From contig UQUO01000007.1 of the NCBI GenBank assembly GCA_900544295.1, forward strand, positions 1 through 64,000: a stretch of 64,000 nt of DNA, given 5' to 3'. The stretch's first letter is position 1, and each line of letters starts with the position of its first letter. This stretch comes from an uncultured Eubacteriales bacterium. Its GTDB lineage: Bacteria; Bacillota; Clostridia; Oscillospirales; Oscillospiraceae. The notes under the pieces are model-generated. The model was not told the DNA's origin. It was given only the letters and a program-made list of their open reading frames with translations, and did not search any database. The translations under genes were made by a program, and so were the position numbers. This document shows, one piece after another, positions 27,240 through 37,500 of this stretch.

Positions 27240-27707
27240 TTGGGCGGAAAAAGCTGTTTCTTTATCGGACACCGAGAGGCATCAGAAGAGATTTATCCGG
27301 CATTGTATGCGGCTGTGGAGCAGCACATTTTGGAATATGGCGTTACAGAATTTATCGTTGGCCACTACGGAGGATTTGATCGTCTTGCAGCGTCAGCAGT
27401 CAAAGAAGCAAAGCGTTTCTACCCAGAAGTGAAGCTCACTTTGCTATTGCCATATCATCCGGCAGAGCGGCCCATCCCAACACCCGATGGATTTGACGGA
27501 ACATTCTATCCACCGGGGATGGAAAGCGTTCCACGCAAGATCGCAATCGTGAGAGCAAACCGCTATGTTGTGGATCATGTAGACTACCTCATCGCCTATG
27601 CGTGGCACCCTGCAAGTAATGCACGGGAGCTGGTGGAGTATGCAAAAAGGCGAGTAAAGAAAGCCCCTCTTTTCATAACAGTGATAAAGCATAATGATTT
27701 GACATGA
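27240..27707 (+). CDS. SLOG (YpsA/DUF1273-like) protein, element 1 copy
   Basis: 155 aa with a Rossmann-like SLOG fold: KSCFFIGHREAS at the N-terminus (nucleotide loop), FIVGHYGGFDRLAASAVKEAK, LTLLLPYHPAE, and the C-terminal IAYAWHPASNARELVEYA. SLOG domains bind nucleotides or NAD-derived ligands; some are sensors in defence (Thoeris ThsA), others, like YpsA, affect cell division. TTG start after AGGAGGGAGAAA. The copy in element 2 is at 48401. Confidence 0.8.
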   Translation: MGGKSCFFIGHREASEEIYPALYAAVEQHILEYGVTEFIVGHYGGFDRLAASAVKEAKRFYPEVKLTLLLPYHPAERPIPTPDGFDGTFYPPGMESVPRKIAIVRANRYVVDHVDYLIAYAWHPASNARELVEYAKRRVKKAPLFITVIKHNDLT

Positions 27708-27709
27708 AG

Positions 27710-27738
27710 TTGAGCTTTTCACGAAAGTGTGATAAAAT
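27710..27738 (+). promoter_or_regulatory. Promoter of the HTH and restriction block
   Basis: TTGAGC at 27710-27715, 17-base spacer, TAAAAT at 27733-27738 with an extended TGTGA in front. It directly follows the SLOG stop. Confidence 0.65.
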
Positions 27739-27772
27739 AAATCCAAGCATTTCTTGCTTTGGAGGGACTAAA

Positions 27773-27982
27773 ATGGCGATTTGTTATGACCGCTTATTCC
27801 ATCTGATGATTGATAAAAAGATAAGCAACGCACAGCTAAAAGAGAAGGCCGGTTTTAGTGCCAATATTATCACCCGCTTAAAGCGCAATGAGTATGTTTC
27901 TATCGAAAGTATCGAGAAGATTTGCCGCGTGATGGAGTGCGGCGTGGACGATATTCTGGAGTTTGTTCCGGAAGAAAAATAA
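27773..27982 (+). CDS. Small HTH protein heading the restriction genes
   Basis: 69 aa, a Cro/CI-type helix-turn-helix (NAQLKEKAGFSANIITRLKR, about 19-38) ending IEKICRVMECGVDDILEF. The real start is ATG 27773 after TTGGAGGGA. It sits between its own promoter and the nuclease and type I genes, so it may act as a control protein that delays restriction after entry into a new host. Confidence 0.78.
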   Translation: MAICYDRLFHLMIDKKISNAQLKEKAGFSANIITRLKRNEYVSIESIEKICRVMECGVDDILEFVPEEK

Positions 27983-28085
27983 GTAAGAATTTTGACAAAG
28001 TGGCTTGATTTTGAAGGTGACTTTCAGGATACAAGATTCTCGCAGGCTGAGAAGCTGTGAAAGAACGGATAGGAGTGTGGCTGTG

Positions 28086-29075
28086 ATGGCGGCAGCAAGC
28101 AAAACGGTTTGGGGAATCCATACGATGGACGATCCTCTTTTTTTGAATCAGAATCTAATTGCAATCGGCTGGGAAGAGATGGGCGACTTGTCGGCTATAA
28201 GTACATCCCGTGATGCCTACAAAGAAAAATATATCGCGGCCTATCCGGACGCTAAAAAAGGTTCGATTGCCACAAGTGCTGGAATGCTGTACCGATTTGT
28301 CCACGAGGTACAGGAAGGAGACTATGTGGTGTTCCCGTCCAAAATTGACCGTAAGATCAATATTGGGGTCGTGGAGAGTGCCTATTTCTATGAGGCTACC
28401 GCAGCACTGTATCCTAATCGCCGGAAAGTAAAGTGGCTCAAACATCTGCCGCGTACAGCCTTTTCCCAGGGCGCTCTGCATGAAGTTGGCTCGGCGCTGA
28501 GCTTTTTCCAGGTGAAAAACTATGCAGATGAGTATTTTAAGGCTCTGGATAAAGATTTCAAAGGCAATATTCTGGAGCCGGATACCGATGAGACAGTGGC
28601 GCAAACGGCAGACGAAATCATCGAGGCTACCCGAGATTTTATCTTGAAAGAGCTGAGCAAAAATCTGAAAGGTTATGATCTGGAGCCGTTTGTCGCAAAT
28701 CTTTTGCAGGCCATGGGCTACCGCACGATCCTGTCTCCGCATGGTGGGGACAGCGGCATCGACATTACTGCCTATAAAGATGAGTTGCCGCCCCGCATTG
28801 TTGTTCAGGTGAAGAGCCAGGACGGAGACATCAAAGAGACAACCATCCAGTCCCTGAAAGGCGCTATGCGTGAAGGAGATTATGGTCTGTTCGTGACACT
28901 GTCCAACTATACCAAAAATGCGCAGAAATATCTGGATAGCACCCCTATTATTCGAGGCATTAACGGCACAGAACTTGTGGATCTCGTCTTGAAATATTAC
29001 GATCAGCTCAGTGTCAAATACCGCAAAATGATCCCCCTGAAAATGGTGTACATCCCCGTTCCGCCAGAGGAGTAA
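28086..29075 (+). CDS. Mrr-type restriction endonuclease
   Basis: 329 aa. An N-terminal domain (TVWGIHTMDDPLFLNQNLIAIGW, about 6-140) resembles the modified-base-reading region of type IV enzymes. The C-terminal Mrr catalytic domain (about 200-320) has YDLEPFVANLLQAMGY, GGDSGIDI and IVVQVKSQ, the D...QxK form of the PD-(D/E)xK site, then GDYGLFVTLSNYT. ATG 28086 has GGAG ten bases upstream. Such an enzyme cuts DNA with foreign methylation and complements the type I system that follows by 44 bases. Confidence 0.85.
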   Translation: MAAASKTVWGIHTMDDPLFLNQNLIAIGWEEMGDLSAISTSRDAYKEKYIAAYPDAKKGSIATSAGMLYRFVHEVQEGDYVVFPSKIDRKINIGVVESAYFYEATAALYPNRRKVKWLKHLPRTAFSQGALHEVGSALSFFQVKNYADEYFKALDKDFKGNILEPDTDETVAQTADEIIEATRDFILKELSKNLKGYDLEPFVANLLQAMGYRTILSPHGGDSGIDITAYKDELPPRIVVQVKSQDGDIKETTIQSLKGAMREGDYGLFVTLSNYTKNAQKYLDSTPIIRGINGTELVDLVLKYYDQLSVKYRKMIPLKMVYIPVPPEE

Positions 29076-29119
29076 ATGGGAACCTGACAGGAAATTAAAA
29101 AGAGAACGGAGAGGTACCG

Positions 29120-31570
29120 ATGGCAATCAAAAAGAGCGAAATTTACAGCCAGATATGGGCTGCATGTGATAAACTTCGGGGCGGTGTGGAACCTGCTCGT
29201 TATAAGGATTACATTTTGACACTGCTGTTTGTGAAGTATGTGTCCGACCGCTTCAAGAGCAGCGATAACTGGGACATTGAAGTACCGGAAGGCGGTAGTT
29301 TTGACGATATTGCTGTGCTCAAATATAAGAAAAACATTGGTGAAGGCATCAATATCATCATTGGCAAGCTGGCAGAAGCCAACGACTTAAAAGGCATTAT
29401 CGACATTGCCGACTTCAACAGCGAGGAACTGGGCACCGACAAGGAAGCGGTAGATAAGCTCTCTGGTCTCGTGGAAATTTTCCAGAAACCGGAGTTGGAC
29501 TTCACCAACAACCGCGCTGGCGGAGATGACATTTTGGGCGACGCCTACGAATTTTTGATGCGGAAATTTGCCCAGGATTCCGGCAAGAGCAAGGGCCAGT
29601 TCTATACGCCGGGCGAAGTCTCTCGGATTATGGCAAAGGTGATTGGTATTGATAAAGCCACCGATCCCAGCATGACAGTCTATGATCCTGCTTGCGGTTC
29701 CGGTTCGCTGCTGATTCGTGCGGCGGATGAGGCCCCCTGCGAGATCTCTATCTATGGACAGGAAAAGGATAACTCCACCGCTGGTCTTGCCCGCATGAAT
29801 CTGGTCCTACACAACAAGGGCGCTGGCGTCATTGTCGGCAATAAAAGCACCTTGTCTGCACCCCAGTATAAAGATGAGAACAACCCTGAACTGCTGAAAA
29901 CCTTCAACTACATCGTAGTCAATCCACCTTTTTCGGATAAATCCTGGATGGATGGCATTACGATCCCTGATTCTTATGGGAGATACAGCGAGACTGTGTT
30001 GGGCGTGCCGCCGGAGAAAAACGGTGACTATGCTTGGCTGCTGCATGTCCTGAAATCCTTGAAATCCAACGGCAAGGCGGCGATCATTTTGCCCCATGGC
30101 GTGCTATTCCGTGGCAATGCCGAGGCTGACATTCGCAAAAAGATCATTGACCGGGGTTATATTAAAGGCATTATTGGTCTGCCTGCTAACTTGTTCTATG
30201 GCACAGGAATTCCTGCCTGTATCCTGGTGCTGGACAAAGAGGATGCTGCTGATCGTACCGGCATTTTCATGATTGACGCCAGCAAAGGCTATGTGAAGGA
30301 TGGAAACAAGAACCGCCTGCGGGAACAGGATATTCACAAGATCGTGACCACCTTCCTTACAATGGATGAATCGGACCCTAAGTATGCCCGGTTTGTCCCA
30401 AACGAGGAGATCAAAGTCACCAACGAGTACAACCTGAATATCCCGCGCTATATTGACAGCAGCGAGCCGGAAGATTTACAGGACATCAATGCCCACCTGA
30501 ACGGCGGCATTCCGGAGAGCGATGTGGACAGCATAGCGGAATATTGGGCGGTATACCCATCTTTGAAGGAAATCCTGTTTCAGCCGCTGCGTCCGGGGTA
30601 TCTGCGTCCGGCGGTGGGCAAGGACGAAGTGGTTTCCACGATTATCTCCCATCCGGAGTTTATCCGCCATGCCGACCAGGTGGACGATGCCTATGCCCGA
30701 TGGAAGGAGACCGTTACCCACGATTTGATGGAACTCAGCCGGGACATTCACCCCAAAGAGCTGATTGCCAAAATTTCCGAGCAGCTTCTGGATGATTTTG
30801 CCCAGGTATCGCTTCTCGACAAATACGATGTCTATGAAGTGCTGATGGAGTATTGGGCGGAGACCATGCAGGACGATGTGTATGCGGTCTGCTATGACGG
30901 CTATGAGGCCGGGCGAGAAATTGCCTATGAGTATGTGACCAAGAAGAAAAAAGAAAATGGCCAGACCATCGAGGTCAAGACCGATAAGATCAAGGGTTTT
31001 GAGGGTAAGCTGCTCCCCAAGGTTTTGATTGCTGAACACTTTTTTGAGGAGGATGTCAAGGCGCTGGATACCCTTCGCGGCCAATTGGATGAGGTGTCCG
31101 CCAAGCTGGAAGAACTGGCCGAAGAAAATGACGGTGAGGACGGACTGTTTGCTCAGCTGGATGATCTGAAAAAGGCCACTATCAGTGCCCGGATCAAGGC
31201 AATCAAGAAAGACCCTGCCGCCAAGGAAGAATTGGCTGCATTAAAGGAGTATATGTCCCTGTTGGATGCCGAAAGCAATTACAAAAAGGCAATTAAGCAG
31301 GCCGAGGCAGACCTGGATACCAAACTGGAGAAAAAATACCCCCAGCTGACGCTGGAGGAGATTAGCCATCTGCTGGTGGAGGAAAAGTGGTTTGCCGCTA
31401 TTTACAGTGGAATTGATGCCATTCACGAGGCGGTGTCTCATCACCTTTCTGCTCGTGTGACCCAGCTGGTAGAGCGGTATGAGTATACCCTGAAGGAATG
31501 TGAGGATGAAGTAGACCAGTACGAGACCAAGGTCAAATCTCATCTGGAAAGGATGGGGTTTGTATGGTGA
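29120..31570 (+). CDS. hsdM: Type I restriction-modification methyltransferase HsdM
   Basis: 816 aa. An N6-adenine methyltransferase: N-terminal helical domain, FYTPGEVSRIMAKVIG, SAM motif DPACGSGSLLIRA (about residue 192), catalytic NPPFSDKSW (about 269). The C-terminal 350 residues are a charged, coiled-coil-rich extension (RGQLDEVSAKLEELAEEN and following), longer than in ordinary HsdM of about 500 aa, as in one group of large type I methylases. Overlaps hsdS by seven bases. Confidence 0.95.
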   Translation: MAIKKSEIYSQIWAACDKLRGGVEPARYKDYILTLLFVKYVSDRFKSSDNWDIEVPEGGSFDDIAVLKYKKNIGEGINIIIGKLAEANDLKGIIDIADFNSEELGTDKEAVDKLSGLVEIFQKPELDFTNNRAGGDDILGDAYEFLMRKFAQDSGKSKGQFYTPGEVSRIMAKVIGIDKATDPSMTVYDPACGSGSLLIRAADEAPCEISIYGQEKDNSTAGLARMNLVLHNKGAGVIVGNKSTLSAPQYKDENNPELLKTFNYIVVNPPFSDKSWMDGITIPDSYGRYSETVLGVPPEKNGDYAWLLHVLKSLKSNGKAAIILPHGVLFRGNAEADIRKKIIDRGYIKGIIGLPANLFYGTGIPACILVLDKEDAADRTGIFMIDASKGYVKDGNKNRLREQDIHKIVTTFLTMDESDPKYARFVPNEEIKVTNEYNLNIPRYIDSSEPEDLQDINAHLNGGIPESDVDSIAEYWAVYPSLKEILFQPLRPGYLRPAVGKDEVVSTIISHPEFIRHADQVDDAYARWKETVTHDLMELSRDIHPKELIAKISEQLLDDFAQVSLLDKYDVYEVLMEYWAETMQDDVYAVCYDGYEAGREIAYEYVTKKKKENGQTIEVKTDKIKGFEGKLLPKVLIAEHFFEEDVKALDTLRGQLDEVSAKLEELAEENDGEDGLFAQLDDLKKATISARIKAIKKDPAAKEELAALKEYMSLLDAESNYKKAIKQAEADLDTKLEKKYPQLTLEEISHLLVEEKWFAAIYSGIDAIHEAVSHHLSARVTQLVERYEYTLKECEDEVDQYETKVKSHLERMGFVW

Positions 31571-33369
31571 GGGAAAGCGGTTGGAATACTGTCAAGCTGA
31601 AAGACATTTGTGATTTTATTGGGGGCGGAACTCCTAGCAAGCAAGTAGAAAATTTCTGGTGTGGAAATATACCTTGGATTTCGTCATCGGACCTAATAGA
31701 AAGCTCCATATGGGAAATTAATATCACTCGCCATATAACAGCAGAAGCAGTTGCTAAGTCGGCGACTCATATTTGCCCTAGAAACACTGTACTGGTGGTC
31801 TCTCGTGTTGGGGTTGGGAAGGTCGCCATAGCTCCTTTTGAAGTTTGCACAAGCCAAGATTTCACAAACTTGGTAAGTAAAAAACATGATGCGCGTTTTC
31901 TTGCCTATTGTATTCAGAACAAAATGAAAATAATGGCAGAAAAAACTCAAGGTACATCTATTAAAGGCGTAACAGTAGAAAATATCGCGCAAATGGAAAT
32001 AGAGCTGCCTCCGCAAGAAGAACAAACCGCTATTGCTGAGGCTCTTTCCGATATAGACAACCTGATTTCCTCCCAGCAAAAGCTGATTGAGAAAAAGAAA
32101 GCCATCAAGCAGGGGACCATGCAGGAACTGCTCACCGGCAAAAAACGACTGCCGGGGTTTTCTGGGGAGTGGTCAAAACAGCAGTTAGGTGATATTTGCA
32201 ATATTGTCAATGGAGGAACACCGTCAACTTCAATAGCAGAATTTTGGAATGGAAAGATTTTGTGGTGTACGCCGACAGATATTACAAGCTGCTCAACAAA
32301 GTATATTTACACTACCGAGAGCAAAATCACAGAAAGCGGATTGAAAGCTAGTTCAGCAACACTCCTGCCAAAAGGTGCATTGTTACTTTGCAGTCGAGCT
32401 ACGATTGGCGAAGTGCGAATTGCAGGTAATACGATTTGCACTAATCAAGGCTTTAAGTCATTGGTTGTTCATCAGAACATTAGCAATGAGTGGCTATACT
32501 ATATGGTGCATGTTTTGAAGTTCAATATGCTGGAAAAAGCCATTGGCTCTACTTTTTTGGAAATCTCGAAAAAAGATTTGGCTGAACTCGATATAATTGT
32601 TCCAGAGTTCACCGAACAGAAAGCAATCGCTCAAGTCCTTTCTGATATGGACAGCGAAATTGAGCTGTTGGAAAAGAAACTGGCCAAGTACCAGCAGATC
32701 AAGCAGGGCATGATGCAGGAGTTGCTCACCGGACGGATTCGGTTGGTGGATGCAGATGGCAAAGAACAGCCGAAAACTCAGATTCTTCAGGAAAAGCAGT
32801 CTCAACCGGCACACAATCAGCATTTTGATGATGCAGTCATGATTGCAGGAATTGTGAATGCTTTCTATTCCGAGAAGTATCCTTTGGGGCGTAAAAAAGT
32901 TCAGAAACTACTCTATCTGGTTCGACGCAAGGAGCAGGCGGATATTTCTGCCTTCCATAAAAAAGCGGCCGGCCCCTACGCTGATGAAGTCCGCTATAAA
33001 GGCGGCGAGCCGATTGCTCAGAAAAACAAGTATATCCAGGTCAGAAGAAGCGAAAAGGGTAGCTGTTTTGAAAAAGGTGTGCAAATGCAACAGGCGTTGA
33101 CCTATTTGCAGGACTGGGGAAAGCAGGGAGATGTGGATTGGCTGGTGTCGCAGTTCCAGTACACAAGTGTCAATGAGCTGGAGCTTTTGGCAACGGTAGA
33201 TATGGCAATCTGCGACTTGCGGCGGGAAGGTAAGGAAATTTCCGTAGCCTCGATTAAAGATTTGATTCGTTCTAATAAGGAATGGAGAGATAAACTGAAA
33301 AAGACCTATTTCCGAGATTCGGATATTCAGCAAGCAATTAAAAAGTGCGAAGATCTATTTGAAAGCTAA
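31564..33369 (+). CDS. hsdS: HsdS specificity subunit with extra C-terminal domain
   Basis: 601 aa. Two target recognition domains, each starting with a (G/N)GGTPS motif (about residues 19 and 217) and each followed by a helical spacer with QGTMQELLTGK or QGMMQELLTGR, which set the half-site spacing. The last 190 residues are extra: MIAGIVNAFYSEKYPLGRKKV, QKLLYLVRRKEQA and KKAAGPYADEVRYKGGEP resemble the Panacea/DUF4065 fold known from antitoxins. The TRDs are AT-rich compared with neighbours, as expected for exchanged segments. Domain assignment of the tail is by eye. Confidence 0.88.
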   Translation: MVRESGWNTVKLKDICDFIGGGTPSKQVENFWCGNIPWISSSDLIESSIWEINITRHITAEAVAKSATHICPRNTVLVVSRVGVGKVAIAPFEVCTSQDFTNLVSKKHDARFLAYCIQNKMKIMAEKTQGTSIKGVTVENIAQMEIELPPQEEQTAIAEALSDIDNLISSQQKLIEKKKAIKQGTMQELLTGKKRLPGFSGEWSKQQLGDICNIVNGGTPSTSIAEFWNGKILWCTPTDITSCSTKYIYTTESKITESGLKASSATLLPKGALLLCSRATIGEVRIAGNTICTNQGFKSLVVHQNISNEWLYYMVHVLKFNMLEKAIGSTFLEISKKDLAELDIIVPEFTEQKAIAQVLSDMDSEIELLEKKLAKYQQIKQGMMQELLTGRIRLVDADGKEQPKTQILQEKQSQPAHNQHFDDAVMIAGIVNAFYSEKYPLGRKKVQKLLYLVRRKEQADISAFHKKAAGPYADEVRYKGGEPIAQKNKYIQVRRSEKGSCFEKGVQMQQALTYLQDWGKQGDVDWLVSQFQYTSVNELELLATVDMAICDLRREGKEISVASIKDLIRSNKEWRDKLKKTYFRDSDIQQAIKKCEDLFES

Positions 33370-33393
33370 TATCCACGGGAGGTGACATGTTTA

Positions 33394-34560
33394 ATGCGTC
33401 TATTTCTAGATGAAGCAGGAAACACTGGTGGCATAACTGATAAGAATAAAAAACTAAATTATGGAACACAGCGCCATTTTTGTTTGGCAGCTGTTGTTAC
33501 TCATGATATGCAAAGTGAACAGCTGCTTCGTCAGAAATATACAGCATTTAAGAGTCAATTTGCATCTGAGAAAGAGCTGAAAGGAAACTCCCTGTTTACA
33601 AAAGAAAATAACAATGCTCTAGAATACTTCTTGGACAATATTTTAGATGATATCCATTTTTCGATATGTTTGTATGATAAAAAATTCTACCTGGCATCGC
33701 TTTTGCTATTTGCCATTTTGGGAGAACAAGCAAGAGAACAGTTCCCAGTAGAATATTACTCGTTGGTGAGTGACCTTTCGCAAGAAAAAGATGAGCTATT
33801 TGCTACATTCTGCAAACTAACAAAGCGAGCTACAGAGACAAGTGTGCACGAACTGTTTGAATACTTAAAGAACTATTCATATCAACATATTCCAACGTCT
33901 GGAAATGGATTAGTTTGGGCTGTTTCAGAGATTCAGAACAGAGGAATTGAAGAAACGTTTGTAAATGACTTTCTAAAGTTTGGAAGTTATTCAAATCGGA
34001 AGTTTGCTAATCTTATTAATCTTAATGCTCTCTCAGAGTTGTTGGAAGTAATTGAAATTGAGCGCAACTGTGATACCAGAAAAATTGATATTGTTCATGA
34101 TAATATTTCAGGTATCGATGAAATGTTAAAACAAGAACTTAAACATTTCGATGTGGCTGTTAAGTTTGCAGATAGTCAAGCAGAGGAACTGATTCAACTG
34201 GCAGACAATGTCGCAAGCATCTTTTGTAAAATAATAAATACCATCGTACGATGCTGGAATACAAAAACGGAGTGGTCACCTGAAAATGAGTGGATATTAA
34301 CGCAGTCCGCACGATTCTTGAAAAAAATAGGAACGCGAAACATAAAGTTTACTGTTCCAATCCAAAGTTGGGCATTAACCTTTTGTGTGATGGATATGTT
34401 TGATCCCCAATACCCAAAGGAAATGCGCAAGAACCTGTTTTTTAATCCAAGATACCAGTATTGGAACCAAGCAATTCTTCAAAATATTGCCGAGTTGGAT
34501 TTTTCGCGACACGCAGCTTGCTTCGATGAATTATATTCAAACGAAGGAGGAGAGCTATGA
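33394..34560 (+). CDS. DUF3800 protein inside the type I operon
   Basis: 388 aa beginning MRLFLDEAGNTGG, the acidic start motif of DUF3800, a family with an RNase H-like fold and a likely nuclease site; a later IDIVHDN and DSQAEELIQLADNVAS fit its second acidic cluster. GGAGG precedes the ATG 33394 (GTG 33382 is in the ribosome site). It lies between hsdS and hsdR and its stop overlaps the hsdR start (ATGA), so it is made with them. GC content is very low here, pointing to separate acquisition. Confidence 0.75.
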   Translation: MRLFLDEAGNTGGITDKNKKLNYGTQRHFCLAAVVTHDMQSEQLLRQKYTAFKSQFASEKELKGNSLFTKENNNALEYFLDNILDDIHFSICLYDKKFYLASLLLFAILGEQAREQFPVEYYSLVSDLSQEKDELFATFCKLTKRATETSVHELFEYLKNYSYQHIPTSGNGLVWAVSEIQNRGIEETFVNDFLKFGSYSNRKFANLINLNALSELLEVIEIERNCDTRKIDIVHDNISGIDEMLKQELKHFDVAVKFADSQAEELIQLADNVASIFCKIINTIVRCWNTKTEWSPENEWILTQSARFLKKIGTRNIKFTVPIQSWALTFCVMDMFDPQYPKEMRKNLFFNPRYQYWNQAILQNIAELDFSRHAACFDELYSNEGGEL

Positions 34561-37500
34561 GTATTGGCCAACGGGAAAAAGCCACGCAGAAGCGTGTCAT
34601 AAAACTATTTGTCCAGGAACTTGGGTACACCTATCTGGGCGATTTCACCGAGAGAGAAAATTCCAATATTGAAACCGAACTGCTGACGAAATTTCTGACC
34701 CGCAAGGGTTATTCGCCGGTACTTATCAACCGCGCCCTGAAGGAACTGCAGGATGCTGCCGGAGATCAGTCGGTGAACCTCTATGACCTGAATGAGCAGA
34801 CCTATAAAAAGTTGCGCTACGGCGTCAAGGTCAGCGAGTCTGTCGGCCAACACAAAACCACCGTCCAGTTTGTGGATTGGGAGCATCCGCTGGAAAATAA
34901 CTTTTACATCGCTGAGGAAGTCACCATCAAGCACAAGCGCCCGGATTTGGTGCTGTACATTAACGGTATCGCTTTTGCGGTCATAGAGCTAAAGCGCAGC
35001 ACGGTTTCCATGTCGGAGGGAATCCGCCAGAACCTGACTAATCAGCGCCCGGATATGATTATGCAGTTCTTTGCCACCATTGGGCTTGTCCTGGCCGGCA
35101 ATGATTCGGAGGGGCTGCGTTACGGTACCACCGGCACACCAGAAAAGTATTATCTTTCCTGGAAAGAAGATCCCAATGCCAGAGATGAGGTTTCTGTAGC
35201 GGTGCGCGCTCAAATCGAAAAATACCCTTTGCGTCTGGACAAGAACCTGATTTCTCTGTGCCGGAAAGAGCGCCTTGTAGAGTTGTTGCATAATTTCATT
35301 GTGTTTGACAGTGGAGTAAAAAAGACCTGCCGGCCAAATCAGTTCTTTGGCAATATGGCAGCACGGGATTTTGTGCGGCGGCATGAGGGTGGTATCATCT
35401 GGCACACCCAAGGCTCCGGAAAATCCTTGACCATGGTGTGGCTCGGTAAGTGGATTAAGGAGAATATTTCTGACAGCCGTATCCTGATTATCACTGACCG
35501 TGATGAGCTGGATGTGCAAATCGAGCAGGTGTTTGCCGGGGTCAATGAGGGGATTGTCCGTATTCGCCGGGGAAGCGAATTGATCCAGAAGATTAACGAC
35601 ACATCGCCGGTTATGATGTGCTCCCTGATTCATAAGTTCGGCAAGAAAAACAGAGGCAAGAGCGGCGAGTCCGATTATACTGGATTTATTGAGGAACTGA
35701 AACGCTCGCTGCCGGAAAACTTCTCTCCCAAAGGAGATTTCTATGTCTTTGTGGATGAATGTCACCGTACCCAGTCCGGCAAGCTCCACAAAGCGATGGA
35801 AACCATTTTGCCGAATGCCACCTTTATCGGTTTCACTGGTACTCCATTGATGAAAAAGGATAAGGAGACCAGTCTGGAGGTATTTGGCCCTTACATTCAT
35901 CGCTACAAGTTTGATGAAGCAGTGCGGGATAAAGTGGTTTTGGATCTGCGCTATGAGGCCCGAGAAGTGGAGCAGAATGTTGTCCAGCAGGATCGGATCG
36001 ACGCCTGGTTTGAGGCAAAAACGCGCGGGCTGACCGGTGTGGCAAAAGCTAAGCTGAAACAGCGTTGGGGCAATCTGCAAAAAATGTTCAGTTCCAAGGC
36101 CCGATTGGGACAGATTGTAGCGGATATTGTTTTCGATATGGAGACAAAACCACGCCTGCACGATGGGCGGGGTAATGCTATGCTGGTGGCTGGCAGTATC
36201 TATCAGGCGTGCAAATTTTATGAATTGTTCCAGGAGACCGAGCTGAAGGGGAAGTGCGCTATCGTGACCTCTTACGAACCAGCGGTGGGCGATATTCGTA
36301 CCGAAACTGTGGGCGATGATGGCGAGACTGAGGCTGTGGAGCAATACGAGATCTACATGAAGATGCTGGGTGGGAAAGACCCGAAGGCATTTGAAAAAGA
36401 GGTCAAGGAAAAGTTTATCAAGCAGCCGGAACAGATGAAACTTCTGATTGTGGTTGACAAGCTCCTGACAGGCTTTGATGCTCCGCCTGCCACTTATCTG
36501 TATATTGATAAGTCTATGCGAGACCATGGCTTGTTCCAAGCAATCTGCCGCGTCAATCGTCTGGATGGTGAAGATAAGGAATTTGGGTATATTATTGACT
36601 ACAAAGACCTGTTTCGATCCTTGGAAAATGCGGTTGCAGACTATACCTCCGAAGCATTTGACTGCTACGATAAGGAAGATGTCTCCGGCCTGCTGACAGA
36701 TCGTTTAGACAAGGCTAAGGAACAGCTGGAGGATTCGCTGGAAGCTCTTCGTGCACTGTGCGAACCTGTGGCTCCGCCTAAAGATATGGTGGACTACTAC
36801 CATTATTTCTGCGGTGCCAACACCGAAGCCTTTGACTTGGATGAATTGGAAGAGAATATGCCCAAGCGGGAACAGCTTTACAATCTGTCAGCGACAGCTC
36901 TTCGCGCTTTTGGTGAAGTATCGGGCGAATTGCAAGAAAAGTACCACTATACTGTGGAACAGATCAAGGCGCTGGAGAGAGAAGTTACCTACTACATCAA
37001 AGTGCGTGACGATGTGCGTCTGGCCAGCGGTGACTATGTGGATTTGAAGAAATATGATCCGGACATGCGCCATTTAATCGATACTTATTTGTCGGCTGAT
37101 CCAAGTCGTGTGTTGACCTCCTTTGGAGGAGCAACACTGGTCGAGCTATTGGTAGACAACGGGATTTCCACATTGAAGGATATGCCTGCCTCTACACCCA
37201 AAGAGCAGGAAGCGGTTGCAGAGACTATTGAAAACAATATTGGCAAGGAAATTGTTGAGAGAACCCAAAGCAACCCCAAATATTACGAGAAGATGTCTGC
37301 ACTTCTTCATGAGTTGATTGAAAAACGCAAAAATGACGTGATCAACTATGAGGAGTATTTGCGTCAGATTGTGGAACTGGCAAGGAAGGTACATAAACCA
37401 GAAAGCGGCACAGAATATCCTCCGGAAATCCGGGAGAGTGCCGCCAAGCGAGCCTTTTATGACCATCTCAACGGGGATACGGTTGTGGCCAATCAGATAT

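Noticed and set aside
31564-33369. Phase-variable inversion of hsdS
   Set aside because: The two spacer segments are direct, imperfect repeats; no inverted repeats or second hsdS and no extra recombinase beside it were found.
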